Shown: one piece after another, positions 9,222-18,699 of the stretch | How the letters are laid out: each line of letters opens with the position of its first letter | Numbering within the stretch: the stretch's first letter is position 1 | Assembly: GCA_013697245.1 (NCBI GenBank) | Contig: JACCXH010000049.1 | Span: forward strand, 1 to 64,000 | Reading direction: 5' to 3' | Source: Bacteroidota bacterium | GTDB taxonomy: Bacteria > Bacteroidota > Bacteroidia > B-17B0 > Aurantibacillaceae | DNA length: 64,000 nt | Position numbers and translations under genes: made by a program | The notes under the pieces: generated by a model | What the model saw: only the letters and a program-made list of their open reading frames with translations | Databases searched by the model: none | Told to the model about the DNA's origin: nothing

Positions 9222-10016
9222 TTGAGATATTTATTTTTTATCGTTGTTTATTTTATTTCTATTCTTAACCTTTCCGCGGGTAAAGAAAGAATATACATAA
9301 AAGACCCTTCAAAAGATCTTGGCCAAAAGGAGGCCATTCTTATTTTACCGGGTTTTGGTTCGCGCGTGCACGGCACAAAGCTTATTTCAGATTTTTTCTT
9401 TAATAATGAATACGATGTTTTTATTCCCGATTATATATCGCGCCATTCTATTGCAGATTGTGTAACCAACCTCGACGAGTTTATAATAAAACACAAACTG
9501 GCAGGATATAAAAAATTACATGTATTTTCTTACATAGTTGGCTCATGGACACTCAATAAATGGATCCTGCGACATCCAAAAAACAACATCACTTCTATTG
9601 TTTACGATAGAAGTCCCTTGCAGGAACGCGCGCCTTATGCCCTTGTAAAAGATGTGCCTTTCATTATTCGTTTAGTTGCCGGTAAAATAATGAAAGAGTT
9701 TTCGCAAACACCATATCCATCGCTTACAAAAAATAATATTAAAGTGGGCATCATTATAGAAAATAGAGCAACTAAACTAGTATTTAAACATAAACGCTCT
9801 GCTTTATTGCTGGGGCCTATAACTTGGGACGTTGATTCGCTAAAACAGGAAAACGATGATTTCTTTTATACCTTATCAAATCATGATAATATGTACAACT
9901 GTTTTGATGTTACCGGCAAGGAGATCATGAATTTTTTTAGTACAGGTAAATTTACAATAACTGCAAAACGCCAAGTTTATAAAGAAGATCCTTTCACGCT
10001 TTACAATAAAAAATAA
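9222..10016 (+). CDS. Secreted alpha/beta-hydrolase-like protein of a lipid cassette
   Basis: 264 residues from a TTG start; no ATG is available. A signal peptide (RYLFFIVVYFISILNLSAG) precedes an alpha/beta-hydrolase pattern: ILILPGFGSRVHGT as the oxyanion strand-loop, then LHVFSYIVGSWTLNKW where the nucleophile elbow should be. The elbow reads FSYIVG and not GxSxG, so catalysis is uncertain. A possible acid/His region is SNHDNMYNC. It is the first gene of a tight cassette: the next start codon follows its stop with no gap. The E. coli ynb cluster also pairs a hydrolase-like protein with CDP-alcohol transferase and CdsA-like proteins, so a role in modifying or releasing an unusual phospholipid is possible. 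This is inference. Confidence 0.7.
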   Translation: MRYLFFIVVYFISILNLSAGKERIYIKDPSKDLGQKEAILILPGFGSRVHGTKLISDFFFNNEYDVFIPDYISRHSIADCVTNLDEFIIKHKLAGYKKLHVFSYIVGSWTLNKWILRHPKNNITSIVYDRSPLQERAPYALVKDVPFIIRLVAGKIMKEFSQTPYPSLTKNNIKVGIIIENRATKLVFKHKRSALLLGPITWDVDSLKQENDDFFYTLSNHDNMYNCFDVTGKEIMNFFSTGKFTITAKRQVYKEDPFTLYNKK

Positions 10017-10619
10017 ATGATATCTTTTTACCAGATAAAACCCAAGTTTCAGCAGCTCTTAAAGCCCGTTCTAAGCGGTTTGTATAAATTGGGTATTAGC
10101 GCAAACATGATCACCTGGGCGGCAATTTTATTGTCTGTTGGTACTGGTATTCTTACATGGATGCATCCTTACGGTAAAGTTTTTTTAATTCTGCCATTAG
10201 CCCTTTTAGTACGTATGGCCTTAAATGCCTTGGATGGTATGATGGCACGTACGTATAATATGCAAAGTAAAGCCGGAGAAGTATTAAATGAGTTAGGCGA
10301 TGTTATTTCAGACCTGTTCATCTTTATTCCTTTAGGAAAGTTATTTTCGTTGAATATATATGTGTGTTTACTTTTTCTTTTTCTCTCTGTTATTAATGAG
10401 TATGCCGGCATTTTGGGAAAAGCTGTTTCAGGGGCTCGCCGTTATGAAGGACCAATGGGCAAAAGCGATAGGGCATTTGTAGTTGGCTTAATAAGTTTGA
10501 TCTTGTTATTTACAAAAGCTCTATTGCCATATCTGGATATAGTTTTTATGGCAATTAATTTATTATTGGTTATTAGTACTTCTGTAAGAATTTATAAAAC
10601 ATTAAAACAAGCGAAATGA
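10017..10619 (+). CDS. CDP-alcohol phosphatidyltransferase, YnbA-like
   Basis: 200 residues, about six membrane segments. The CDP-alcohol phosphotransferase motif is present as LNALDGMMARTYNMQSKAGE followed by VLNELGDVISD. Against the consensus DxxDGxxARx8GxxxDxxxD, the first and third Asp are Asn. From memory, E. coli YnbA has the same NALDG and NETGD forms, as well as similar flanks (YQIKP near the start, GPMGKSDRA near the end), so the change looks typical of this subfamily. Such enzymes move a phosphatidyl group from CDP-diacylglycerol to an alcohol; the acceptor is unknown here. It starts directly after the hydrolase stop, and its stop overlaps the cdsA-like start. Confidence 0.85.
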   Translation: MISFYQIKPKFQQLLKPVLSGLYKLGISANMITWAAILLSVGTGILTWMHPYGKVFLILPLALLVRMALNALDGMMARTYNMQSKAGEVLNELGDVISDLFIFIPLGKLFSLNIYVCLLFLFLSVINEYAGILGKAVSGARRYEGPMGKSDRAFVVGLISLILLFTKALLPYLDIVFMAINLLLVISTSVRIYKTLKQAK

Positions 10620-11575
10620 ATTTTTTTGACACCGCAAAATACTTAGATAATAAAGAAGTTATTTTTATAATCTTACTAATTCTTGGATTATTGGTTACGG
10701 CTACTTTATTGTTTTTTATATGGGGTAAAGTAAAACCGCAAGCTAATTTAACCGAGCTTAAAATGAGAACTAAATCATGGTGGGCAATGGCTGCCATATT
10801 TGTTTTGGCTACCACCATTCATCCCATAGTTTCTTATGTTGCTTTTGGCCTACTTTCATTTGCTGCCATGCGCGAGATAGCAAGTATCAGTAAAAATGTA
10901 AGGGCTGAAGACAGGCGCGTGATCATCTGGTGTTATCTTGCCATTCCAATACAATATTTTATTGCTTACAAAGGTTGGTTTAATCTCTTCATTATTTTTA
11001 TTCCTGTTATTATGTATATCTGGATTCCTTTTGTATTGGTCATCCGTGGTATAACAACAGAGATAGGACGATCAATGAGTGTATTGCCAACACAATTAAT
11101 GCTTACCGTATTTTCTATCAGTCACCTCGCCTATTTATTATCACTTCCCGAAATTGAAGGCTTTCATGCAGGCGGCCGCGGCTTATTATTGTTTGTGGTT
11201 TTTTTAACTGAAATGAATGATGTCTTTCAGTTTACTTGGGGCAAATTATTTGGCAAGCACAAGATCATACCAAAGATAAGTCCTAATAAAACCTGGGAAG
11301 GTTTTGTGGGTGGTATATTAACTACAACAGTGCTGGCTTACTTTATAAAATTTTTGACACCATTAAATGGTATAGAGTCATTGGTAGTTGGTTTTATGAT
11401 CGCTTTTGCAGGTTTTGTTGGCGATGTAGTTGTGTCGGCAGTTAAAAGAGATATTGGTTTAAAAGATACAGGAACGCTTATTCCGGGCCATGGTGGCTTG
11501 TTAGATAGGATAGATTCTCTTTCTATTTCAGCGCCGGTGTTTTTTTACATCGTTTATAATTTATATTACGCCTAA
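10616..11575 (+). CDS. CDP-diacylglycerol synthase (CdsA-like)
   Basis: 319 residues with about eight membrane segments. The C-terminal family signature SAVKRDIGLKDTGTLIPGHG followed by GLLDRIDS fits the PROSITE-type CDS pattern (SxxKRxxxxKDxGxxxPGHGGxxDRxD). Family members make CDP-diacylglycerol from phosphatidate and CTP at the inner membrane. The start overlaps the previous gene (ATGA) and the stop overlaps the next (TAATG), so the three are translationally coupled. It is likely an accessory copy dedicated to the cassette, as YnbB is in E. coli; a housekeeping cdsA would be elsewhere. Confidence 0.9.
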   Translation: MNFFDTAKYLDNKEVIFIILLILGLLVTATLLFFIWGKVKPQANLTELKMRTKSWWAMAAIFVLATTIHPIVSYVAFGLLSFAAMREIASISKNVRAEDRRVIIWCYLAIPIQYFIAYKGWFNLFIIFIPVIMYIWIPFVLVIRGITTEIGRSMSVLPTQLMLTVFSISHLAYLLSLPEIEGFHAGGRGLLLFVVFLTEMNDVFQFTWGKLFGKHKIIPKISPNKTWEGFVGGILTTTVLAYFIKFLTPLNGIESLVVGFMIAFAGFVGDVVVSAVKRDIGLKDTGTLIPGHGGLLDRIDSLSISAPVFFYIVYNLYYA

Positions 11576-12219
11576 TGCGCAGAATTGTTTTAGGCCTTAT
11601 ATATTCAATATTAATGCGTAATTTTTTACGAATCATTGTTGGTGTAAAATATCACAAACAAGATCTTCTTAAAAAAAACAAACAATTTGTAATTGTTTCT
11701 AATCACAATAGTCATTTAGATACGATGGCTCTTCTTTCGGCACTTAGTTCAACTCAATTGGTAAAAACACATCCTGTTGCAGCGGGAGATTATTTTGGGC
11801 AATCGCCTGTGCGCGCTTTTTTTACGCGCTATTTTGTGAATGCTATTTTAATTCCCCGCACAGTTAAAAAAGGCGAACAAAATCCTATTCGCGTAATGAG
11901 TGAAATATTAAAAAAGGGACATTCATTAATTTTATTTCCGGAAGGTTCGCGCGGTGAACCCGAAAAAATGCAGGAATTTAAAAAAGGCATAGGCCTATTA
12001 ATGAAAATGAATCCGCAAGTACATTACATACCGGTATTTATGAAAGGTATGGGTAAGGTTTTACCAAGGGGCGAAAGATTGTTAGTGCCCTTTGATGCTT
12101 ATGTTTGTTTTGGAGAGCCAATACTTTGCAGATCAACGGATGTAGAGGCAATTGTTTGTGAAATTGAAAAAAGTATCATGGATTTAGCTGAAATTACGAC
12201 CATAAAACCCGAAAAATAA
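11575..12219 (+). CDS. 1-acyl-glycerol-3-phosphate acyltransferase-like protein (PlsC family)
   Basis: 214 residues. The acyltransferase motif HX4D is seen in SNHNSHLDT (about residue 45), the glycerol-phosphate-binding motif in FPEGSRGEPEKM (about residue 123), and a late IPVFMKGMGKVLPRG block. The family transfers an acyl chain to lysophosphatidate or similar lysolipids. It is the last gene of the four-gene cassette, overlapping the cdsA-like stop by one base. With the upstream genes it could make a special phosphatidate, activate it with CTP and attach it to an alcohol. Confidence 0.88.
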   Translation: MRRIVLGLIYSILMRNFLRIIVGVKYHKQDLLKKNKQFVIVSNHNSHLDTMALLSALSSTQLVKTHPVAAGDYFGQSPVRAFFTRYFVNAILIPRTVKKGEQNPIRVMSEILKKGHSLILFPEGSRGEPEKMQEFKKGIGLLMKMNPQVHYIPVFMKGMGKVLPRGERLLVPFDAYVCFGEPILCRSTDVEAIVCEIEKSIMDLAEITTIKPEK

Positions 12220-12371
12220 ATATTTATTTAAAAGTTTTAGAGTACATTATTTGAGGTTATGAAGTAAACTTTGAAATAGATTAACATTAAATTTAACTTT
12301 TTTTTCATATTTTTGAATAGGGTAGTCTACTTTTTAGCACGACTTACATATATAAACCAAAATAAACTCAA

Positions 12372-13343
12372 ATGAAAAAAATAATTTACTCATTAAGTAT
12401 TATGGCATTAACTACAGGTTTAATGTTTACTAGCTGTAAAAAGAAAAAAGCATTTAAAGAAGAAGATGGTCAATCATCTTCCGATAACAGGTCGGTACAA
12501 AGCGAAAATGATGCTGCTACCAATGATGTTAATACAGAAGTAGGAAACAATGCTTTTTTACATGGTAGAACTGTAAATGGTTCAAGCGCGGTTGCCATTC
12601 AAAAAGCACTGGGCATTACCGCTACAGGTTATACTATTGATACCCTAGGTGCATATTTAGGAACAATTAAAATAAACTATAACGGCACTACAGTTAATAA
12701 CCGTACAAGAACAGGGTCTATTCGTTTAAGCATACAAAACTACCCAACAAAAAAATGGAAAGACGCCGGTTGTGTTTTAAAAGTAGATTATCTTGCTTAC
12801 AAAGTTACCCGTGCATCTGATGGAAAAAGCATTGAGTTAAACGGAACGCAAAATATTACTAACGAAACAGGCGGAAGCTGGTGGGAATTGTTGATCGTTA
12901 AAACACAAACAAGTTTGGGTACATCTGTTAAAGGAACTAACCTTAATGTAACTTTTGAAGATGGTAAGACCGCTGTTTACAATATCAATCGTAAATTTAC
13001 TTATACCTTGCCGGGTGGTATCTTAACTTGCACAGGCGAAGGTATTGGTTCAGAAGGTGATCTTTCAGGCCTTGAAAATTATGGTACAACTCGTGATGGC
13101 GATACATTTACAAGTCAGGTTACAACGCCAATTGTTTGGAACTGGACTTGCGGATGGTGGGCTCCTGTTGCCGGTGCTGTTGATATTAAAGTAGCTGATA
13201 AAGAATTTGATCTTAAAGTTACTTTCAGTGTTGATCAAAGTGGTAACTCGGTTAGCGCCGGTTCAAATACTTGTCCGTATGGATTTAAAGTAGAATGGTC
13301 ACACAAAAAGAAAACCAACAAGAAAATTTTCGGTTACGTTTAA
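12372..13343 (+). CDS. Lipoprotein of unknown function
   Basis: 323 residues. A lipoprotein signal (MKKIIYSLSIMALTTGLMFTSCKKKK) has its lipobox Cys at about residue 22. A low-complexity linker rich in Ser, Asp and Asn follows, then a beta-rich domain with repeated KxWKDAGCVLKVDYLAYKVTR-like strands and two late Trp-rich patches (WNWTCGWWAPVAG). The body looks like a secreted all-beta domain, but I recognise no family. The gene stands alone, ending 17 bases before a strong terminator. Confidence 0.8.
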   Translation: MKKIIYSLSIMALTTGLMFTSCKKKKAFKEEDGQSSSDNRSVQSENDAATNDVNTEVGNNAFLHGRTVNGSSAVAIQKALGITATGYTIDTLGAYLGTIKINYNGTTVNNRTRTGSIRLSIQNYPTKKWKDAGCVLKVDYLAYKVTRASDGKSIELNGTQNITNETGGSWWELLIVKTQTSLGTSVKGTNLNVTFEDGKTAVYNINRKFTYTLPGGILTCTGEGIGSEGDLSGLENYGTTRDGDTFTSQVTTPIVWNWTCGWWAPVAGAVDIKVADKEFDLKVTFSVDQSGNSVSAGSNTCPYGFKVEWSHKKKTNKKIFGYV

Positions 13344-13360
13344 TCTAAAAAAATAGTATA

Positions 13361-13395
13361 AAAAAAGCCCTGCGATATTTTCGCAGGGCTTTTTT
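13361..13395 (+). terminator. Strong rho-independent terminator, usable on both strands
   Basis: A perfect 15-bp stem (AAAAAAGCCCTGCGA against TCGCAGGGCTTTTTT) with a TATTT loop. It has A and T tracts on both sides, so it can stop the lipoprotein gene on the plus strand and would also have served the relic on the minus strand. Confidence 0.92.
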
Positions 13396-13408
13396 ATTTT
13401 AGTAAAAT

Positions 13409-13449
13409 TCTAACTAACTAAAAGCATTGAAGCCCGTCACATCCCGCTC
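13409..13449 (-). pseudogene. Relic of the 3' end of a second glutaryl-CoA dehydrogenase gene
   Basis: On the minus strand this reads GAT GTG ACG GGC TTC AAT GCT TTT AGT TAG, that is DVTGFNAFS and a stop, identical to the last nine residues of the intact gcdH that ends at 17394. The matching DNA differs from the intact copy mainly at third codon positions. No acyl-CoA dehydrogenase sequence continues upstream of the relic. Confidence 0.7.
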
Positions 13450-13507
13450 CGCAGGATTTGAACCAATTTTTAGCGCGTGTTAATCCTGTAGCTTTATTAA
13501 AAACAAA

Positions 13508-13524
13508 AAGGATCTGCGATCCTT
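13508..13524 (-). terminator. Small hairpin with T tract on the minus strand
   Basis: AAGGATC and GATCCTT form a perfect 7-bp stem around a 3-base loop, followed on the minus strand by TTTGTTTTT. No intact minus-strand gene feeds into it now. It may be left over from a lost gene, or be a leader structure before the gene at 13604. Confidence 0.4.
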
Positions 13525-13603
13525 CTCTTATTTAACAGCCAAAAATTTGTTTATTACCTTTTTTATATTACTTTTAATAAACTGATCTCTTAGCGCATTT
13601 AAA

Positions 13604-14566
13604 ATGAAAATAACTAAAAAAATATTTTTGTCTTTTGTCTTTTATGCGCAAATAAATTTAGTACCAAATCCATCGTTTGAGGATACTATTGGTGGTTGCC
13701 CTAATAACGTTTCACAATTATACAAAACAAAATTTTGGTTTAATACGAATGGAAGTACTGACTATTTTAATAAATGCTATAGCGGACCTTTTGATTATGC
13801 CAATATTCCGAAAAATTCATTTGGCTATCAAAACACAATTTTAAGTAATTGTAAGGCTTATTGTGGAATTCTCACTTATTGGCCATTTAACATTAATACT
13901 GAGACATTAGGAATAAAGCTAACAGATTCGTTGTTGACAGGAACAAAATACTATTTTTCAATAAAAATCTCCTTAGCAAATACAAAGTACGCAACCAATA
14001 ATATTGGCGCCTTGTTTTCAACAAAAATTCCTAGTGTCTCTGCGGTAGGTAGTCCACCAAATTTTTCTAACATAAAATTTAATCAAGTTATAACTGATAC
14101 CCTGAATTGGACATCATTATTTGGAAATTATCTTGCTGACTCAAATTATAAATATATATCGATTGGAAATTTTTATGATGCTTCATTAACCACAACAGTT
14201 ATGGTTAATTCGGGTGGAACACAGGGCGCATAATATTTTATTGATGATATCTGCTTAAGTACTGATTCAGCTTTTACATTTAATTATCAAGTCAATTGTT
14301 TAAATACTGGTGTTTTTGAAAATGGATTAATCAGTGAAAACAATGAATTTTACCCCAATCCAGCATCCAATAAAATAAATATTACTAACATCAACAAATC
14401 AATTTTCTCTCTCAAAATATATAACCTAGATGGTTGCATTGTTTTAGAAAAAAAAGACATAGTTACTGAAGAAGTTGATATAAGTTCTTTATCGAATGGC
14501 CTGTACTTTATAGAAATATCTACATATAACTTTAATAAAAAAGAAAAATTAATTATCCAAAAATAA
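13604..14566 (+). pseudogene. T9SS-secreted protein gene split by an in-frame TAA
   Basis: Two pieces lie in the same frame. The first (13604-14233, 209 codons) starts MKITKKIFLSFVFYAQ and has the Bacteroidota secreted-protein opening INLVPNPSFED. It ends at TAA 14231-14233 in the context GGTQGA-stop-YFIDDICLS. The second piece runs to TAA at 14564-14566 and carries the sorting-domain pattern FYPNPASNKINI, YNLDGCIVL, SSLSNGLYFIEI and a short basic end. Changing TAA to TAT or TAC would restore the usual Tyr before YFIDD. Without the second part the product lacks its T9SS sorting signal. The signal peptide core is also short (about 8 residues), perhaps through a small deletion. It could be a recent pseudogene, a sequencing error or, less likely, read through. 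Confidence 0.75.
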
Positions 14567-14574
14567 ACCCTATT

Positions 14575-17265
14575 ATGAAATCAGAAAACAAAAAAGTATC
14601 ATTTGCTGTTGCGTTTACATTAACAGTATTTGCAGCTCAATCCCAAAATAATTGAAAAGTAGATGGTAACAACGCAAGTAACGGTGAGTATATCGGGACG
14701 AATAACAGCAAAAATTTTGTCATTAAAACATCAGGCAACACAAGAGCTGTTTTTGATAAAAATGGTGGTTTTTTAAATAATGGCCTTATTACCACCGACA
14801 CTTTGAGCGTTTTAGGCGGGGCGAGAATTACCGGTAGATTGCATGTAGGGCAAAATTCTTTGTGGTTAGGATCGATTAACCCATTTTCAGGAAGTGACGA
14901 TATTACCTCAAGTAATGGTATTATTAATATTGGTGGTGAATTAAGTGTCCCACTTCCATTTTCTCAAATTAAAGTAGGTATTGGCACGCAGTTACCGCAA
15001 TTTAATGTGCATGTGGTTGATAACCGAAGCCCTTCAAATAGGGTAACACAAACATTTGCCAACTTTACTACGAGTCAAACATCAAGCGATGGCTTCCAGA
15101 TTGGCATCTTCGGTAGCGGTAATGCGAATCTAAATCAACAAGAAACTAATTTACCTATAACATTAACAACGGCTGGCGGATTTGTTGGCGTGAGTAACAC
15201 CAATTTATTGTTTAATCCCACAAGTTTATTTCATATCAGCGATGGCGCAAATGCCACCAATTACCAGGTAACAAATAACACAACAGGTGTTAATGCTGGA
15301 GATGGTTTAAAGCTTGGTATTTTAGCAAATGGTATTGGTGTATTAAACCAACAAGAAAATCTTGACCTTCGTTTTTTAACCAACAACACGCAACGAGCGG
15401 TTATAAAAGCAAACGGTTTTGTTGGTGTTAACACAAATGTACCCGGTAACCAATTTGAGATAAACACAGCCTTAGCAAGCGCAGAAACCGCAAACGGTGG
15501 GCCTGTTGCGCCAACCTTTGGCCCGCCAACAGGCGCCAGTGGTTTACGTTTTAGCGATCTTAATAGTACAAGCATACCGCAAAATAATACAAGCGGCAAA
15601 GTGCTAAGCGTTAATAACCTTGGCGATGTGGTTTTGGTACCCGATGGTGGTAGCAGCGGCCCGGCTGTTGTAACAGCACAAAACGGTTTAAATACAAGTG
15701 TTGCATTTCCAGCAGTGGAGTTGGGTGGTACATTATTGCATCATACGGATGTAGCCTTACAAAATTTTAATATGATGTGGAGCGGTTTGGGCACATTTAA
15801 TGTTTCAAGTACGGGGTTAGTGCCTGCCAATTCACTTAACCCTAAAATTGCTTTTTACAATACCGAACTTTCAACAGGGCAATATTTTTTAACCGATCTT
15901 ACAGTAAATCCCCCCGGTGTTACAGGTACATATGGTTCGGTAATTGAAAACAAAACAAAAAACACTTTTCAAAACATAGGCCTGGTATCAAATGCCGACG
16001 GTAATGGCAATGGTACCATAGGTATAGCAGGCAATAGTCAAAGTTCGTCTAACACAAATAACGGTAATAATTATGTTACAGGCGTTCAAGGCAGCGGTAT
16101 CGGTGGCTATTTAAGTAAAGGAGGCGATTTTTCAGCTACAGGCACTTTAGGTTTAACTGATAAATCTATTGGCACTACGGGCGCTGTAGTTGGCAATGCA
16201 ATTAGCGAATCGTTTGGTGTATTAGGTAAAAATTTGTGTACCTCGCCAATAAAATATGGTGTTTATGGAACAGTTGATAATACCAACTCGAATGAAAACT
16301 CGTATGGTGTGTTTGGTGTTTCTAGTACCGGTGTTAGCGCTTCCATTGTTCCGTTTACAAATTTGTTTGGGGTTTACGGTCGTACGGCTTTTGGCGAAAA
16401 TAATTATTCGGTTTATGGCACTATTAATTCGGGCATTGGCACAAATGCCTATGCCGTATATGGTGATATATCTGGCGCAGCAATTGGTGGCTATACAATT
16501 AAATATGCAGGATACTTTAATGGTGATGTTAATGTTAATGGAAATATTGTCGGTGCAACGAGCATTTCGTCCGATAATAAATTTAAAATTAATAAGCTTG
16601 CGATAACAAATTCAAAAAATTTAATTAACTCATTATTGCCAAAATCATATAATTTAGATTCAACAAATTGGAAAGAATTTAGATTTACAAATAAAAAACA
16701 ATATGGTTTTATAGCGCAAGATGTTGAAAATGTTTTACCTGAATTAGTAAACGTTATGCAAGCAGCGGCTATAAAAGATTCACTTGGAACGATTATAAAG
16801 CCGGCTCATAGCTACAAAACATTAAATTATAATGCTTTTATAGCAATTTTGGTTGCTAATGCTAAAGAGCAAAACAACCGTATTGATAGTTTAATTACCG
16901 CTTTAAATTCTAATTCAAAAGTAATTAACCCAAACCAAACACCCGCAAACACTGGGGTAAATGCCACTACTTTAAACAAACAAAACATTACTTTAAGTAA
17001 TGCCGATGCTTTGGTATTGGATCAAAACCAGCCTAACCCTTTTAGCGAAAGCACCGTTATAAAATATAATGTACCTGAGAAATATGGTTACGCACAATTA
17101 ATTTTTACAACAATAGAAGGCCGTATTTTAAAAACTGTAGATATTGCTAAAAAAGGCCTGGGCGAAATCACAGTTTATGCCAACGATCTTAGCAGTGGTA
17201 TTTATAATTATACTTTAGTGGTAGATGGTAAAACCGTTGATACTAAAAAAATGATCAAACAATAA
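14575..17265 (+). pseudogene. Tail-fibre-like T9SS surface protein with S74 chaperone domain, interrupted by in-frame TGA
   Basis: The natural start is the ATG at 14575, giving a signal peptide (SFAVAFTLTVFAAQSQ). Codon 27 is TGA (14653-14655) in the context QNN-stop-KVDGN, where relatives have Trp (NWKV.GN). The frame then stays open to 17265. The body resembles phage-tail-fibre-type surface proteins, with many GVYG.., YAVYGDI and GYFNGDVNVNGNI repeats. A peptidase-S74-type intramolecular chaperone region follows (SSDNKFKINK, LLPKSYNL, QYGFIAQDVENVLPELV). The C-terminus is a T9SS type A sorting domain (LDQNQPNPFSESTVIKYNV, LSSGIYNYTLVVDGK, MIKQ). Starting instead at the TTG 14803 would give no signal peptide. 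Neighbouring genes end in TGA, so TGA is a real stop in this genome. Confidence 0.78.
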
Positions 17266-17302
17266 TTAATTTACAATTGAAAGATTGACGATTGTAAAAA
17301 TA

Positions 17303-17338
17303 AAAAGATCGCGGCATTCTTGCACGGGATCTTTTTAT
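17303..17338. terminator. Bidirectional terminator between convergent genes
   Basis: AAAAAGATC and GATCTTTTT form the arms of a hairpin with some pairing inside the loop. It has A and T tracts on both sides and lies between the convergent surface-protein and gcdH genes. Confidence 0.7.
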
Positions 17339-17393
17339 TTAGCGTAAAAAAAATCTTAGTGCTTCTTTGTGAGCTTAGTGTATTGGTGGTTAA

Positions 17394-18578
17394 TTAACTA
17401 AAAGCATTAAAGCCCGTTACATCCATTCCGGTAATTAATAAATGTATATCGTGAGTTCCTTCGTAAGTAATAACGCTTTCTAAATTCATCATGTGGCGCA
17501 TAATAGGGTATTCGCCTGTAATGCCCATACCACCGTGTATTTGACGTGCCTCACGTGCAATTTGTAAAGCCATGTTCACATTATTACGTTTTGCCATACT
17601 AATTTGTGCAGGCGATGCTCTGTGTTCATTTTTTAGAACACCTAAACGCCAGGTAAGCAATTGTGCTTTGGTAATTTCGGTGATCATCTCTGCTAATTTT
17701 TTTTGTGTTAACTGAAAAGCACCAATTGGTTTACCAAATTGGATACGCTCTTTACTGTAACGCAAAGCACTGTCGTAACAATCCATGGCCGCACCAATTA
17801 CGCCCCAGGCAATACCATAACGCGCGCTGTTCAAACAACCCAAAGGACCTTTTAAGCCTTTAATGTTTGGGAAAATATTTTCTTTAGGCACTTTTACATT
17901 ATCAAAAACCAATTCGCCGGTAGCACTGGCGCGTAAGCTCCATTTACCATGCGTTTCAGGGGTTGTAAACCCTGCCATTCCTCTTTCAACAACTAAACCT
18001 CTTATTTCTCCCGCCTCATCTTTAGCCCAAACAACAGCAATGTCAGCAAAGGGTGAATTAGAGATCCACATTTTTGCACCATTTAAAATTACATTCTTAC
18101 CATCGCCTGCATCTTTAAAATTAGTGATCATACCATTTGGGTTAGATCCGTGATCGGGTTCTGTTAAACCAAAGCATCCCATTAGGTCGCCGGTGGCCAG
18201 TTTTGGCAAATATTTTTTCTTTTGTTCTTCGCTTCCATAAGTAAAGATAGGGAACATCACCAAAGAGCTTTGTACCGAAGCTGTAGAACGCAAGCCACTA
18301 TCGCCACGTTCTAATTCCTGCATAATTAACCCGTACGAGATCTGGTCTAAGCCCGGCCCGCCATATTCCGCCGGAATATAAGGGCCAAAGGCACCTATCT
18401 CGGCCAAACCTTTTATCCATTGTTTTGGGAACTTAGTGGTTTGACAAGCCTCTTCTACAATTGGTGTAACTTCTTTTTTTACCCATGCACGGGCAGTTTC
18501 TCTTATCAGTTTATGTTCATCGCTCAAAAGCTCATCCATTAAATAGTAATCGTGAGCCTGAAAATTATCGGTAGCCAT
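17394..18578 (-). CDS. gcdH: Glutaryl-CoA dehydrogenase
   Basis: 394 residues, the family length. The blocks match glutaryl-CoA dehydrogenase closely: ELERGDSGLRSTASVQSSLV (Arg for the glutaryl carboxylate), GCFGLTEPDHGSNP (flavin binding), FGKPIGAFQLTQ, QIHGGMGITGEYP, and the catalytic Glu in YEGTHDIH at about residue 373. The enzyme is an FAD protein that oxidises and decarboxylates glutaryl-CoA to crotonyl-CoA in lysine and tryptophan breakdown. It is transcribed alone on the minus strand, convergent with the surface-protein gene. A relic of the same 3' end lies at 13409-13449. Confidence 0.93.
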   Translation of the reverse strand: MATDNFQAHDYYLMDELLSDEHKLIRETARAWVKKEVTPIVEEACQTTKFPKQWIKGLAEIGAFGPYIPAEYGGPGLDQISYGLIMQELERGDSGLRSTASVQSSLVMFPIFTYGSEEQKKKYLPKLATGDLMGCFGLTEPDHGSNPNGMITNFKDAGDGKNVILNGAKMWISNSPFADIAVVWAKDEAGEIRGLVVERGMAGFTTPETHGKWSLRASATGELVFDNVKVPKENIFPNIKGLKGPLGCLNSARYGIAWGVIGAAMDCYDSALRYSKERIQFGKPIGAFQLTQKKLAEMITEITKAQLLTWRLGVLKNEHRASPAQISMAKRNNVNMALQIAREARQIHGGMGITGEYPIMRHMMNLESVITYEGTHDIHLLITGMDVTGFNAFS

Positions 18579-18699
18579 AGTTTTTAAAATTGAGCTACAA
18601 ATTTAAGAATTAAACATGGGAAACAAAGCTTTGTTTGTTATTTGAAAAAATCGTATTTTTAAGGGTAAGAAAAATTCTATAAAAACACGCATACTATAT

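Noticed and set aside
13441-13475. tRNA-like T-loop (GGTTCAAATCC on the minus strand)
   Set aside because: Only two base pairs form around the TTCAAAT loop, and no acceptor, D or anticodon arm can be drawn.
14231-14655. Alternative genetic code or programmed stop read-through explaining both in-frame stops
   Set aside because: The two stops differ (TAA and TGA), and neighbouring intact genes end with both codons. There is no selenocysteine or pyrrolysine signal. Mutation or sequence error is simpler.
14803-17265. Phage tail fibre from a prophage
   Set aside because: There is no other phage gene nearby, and the protein ends in a T9SS sorting domain.
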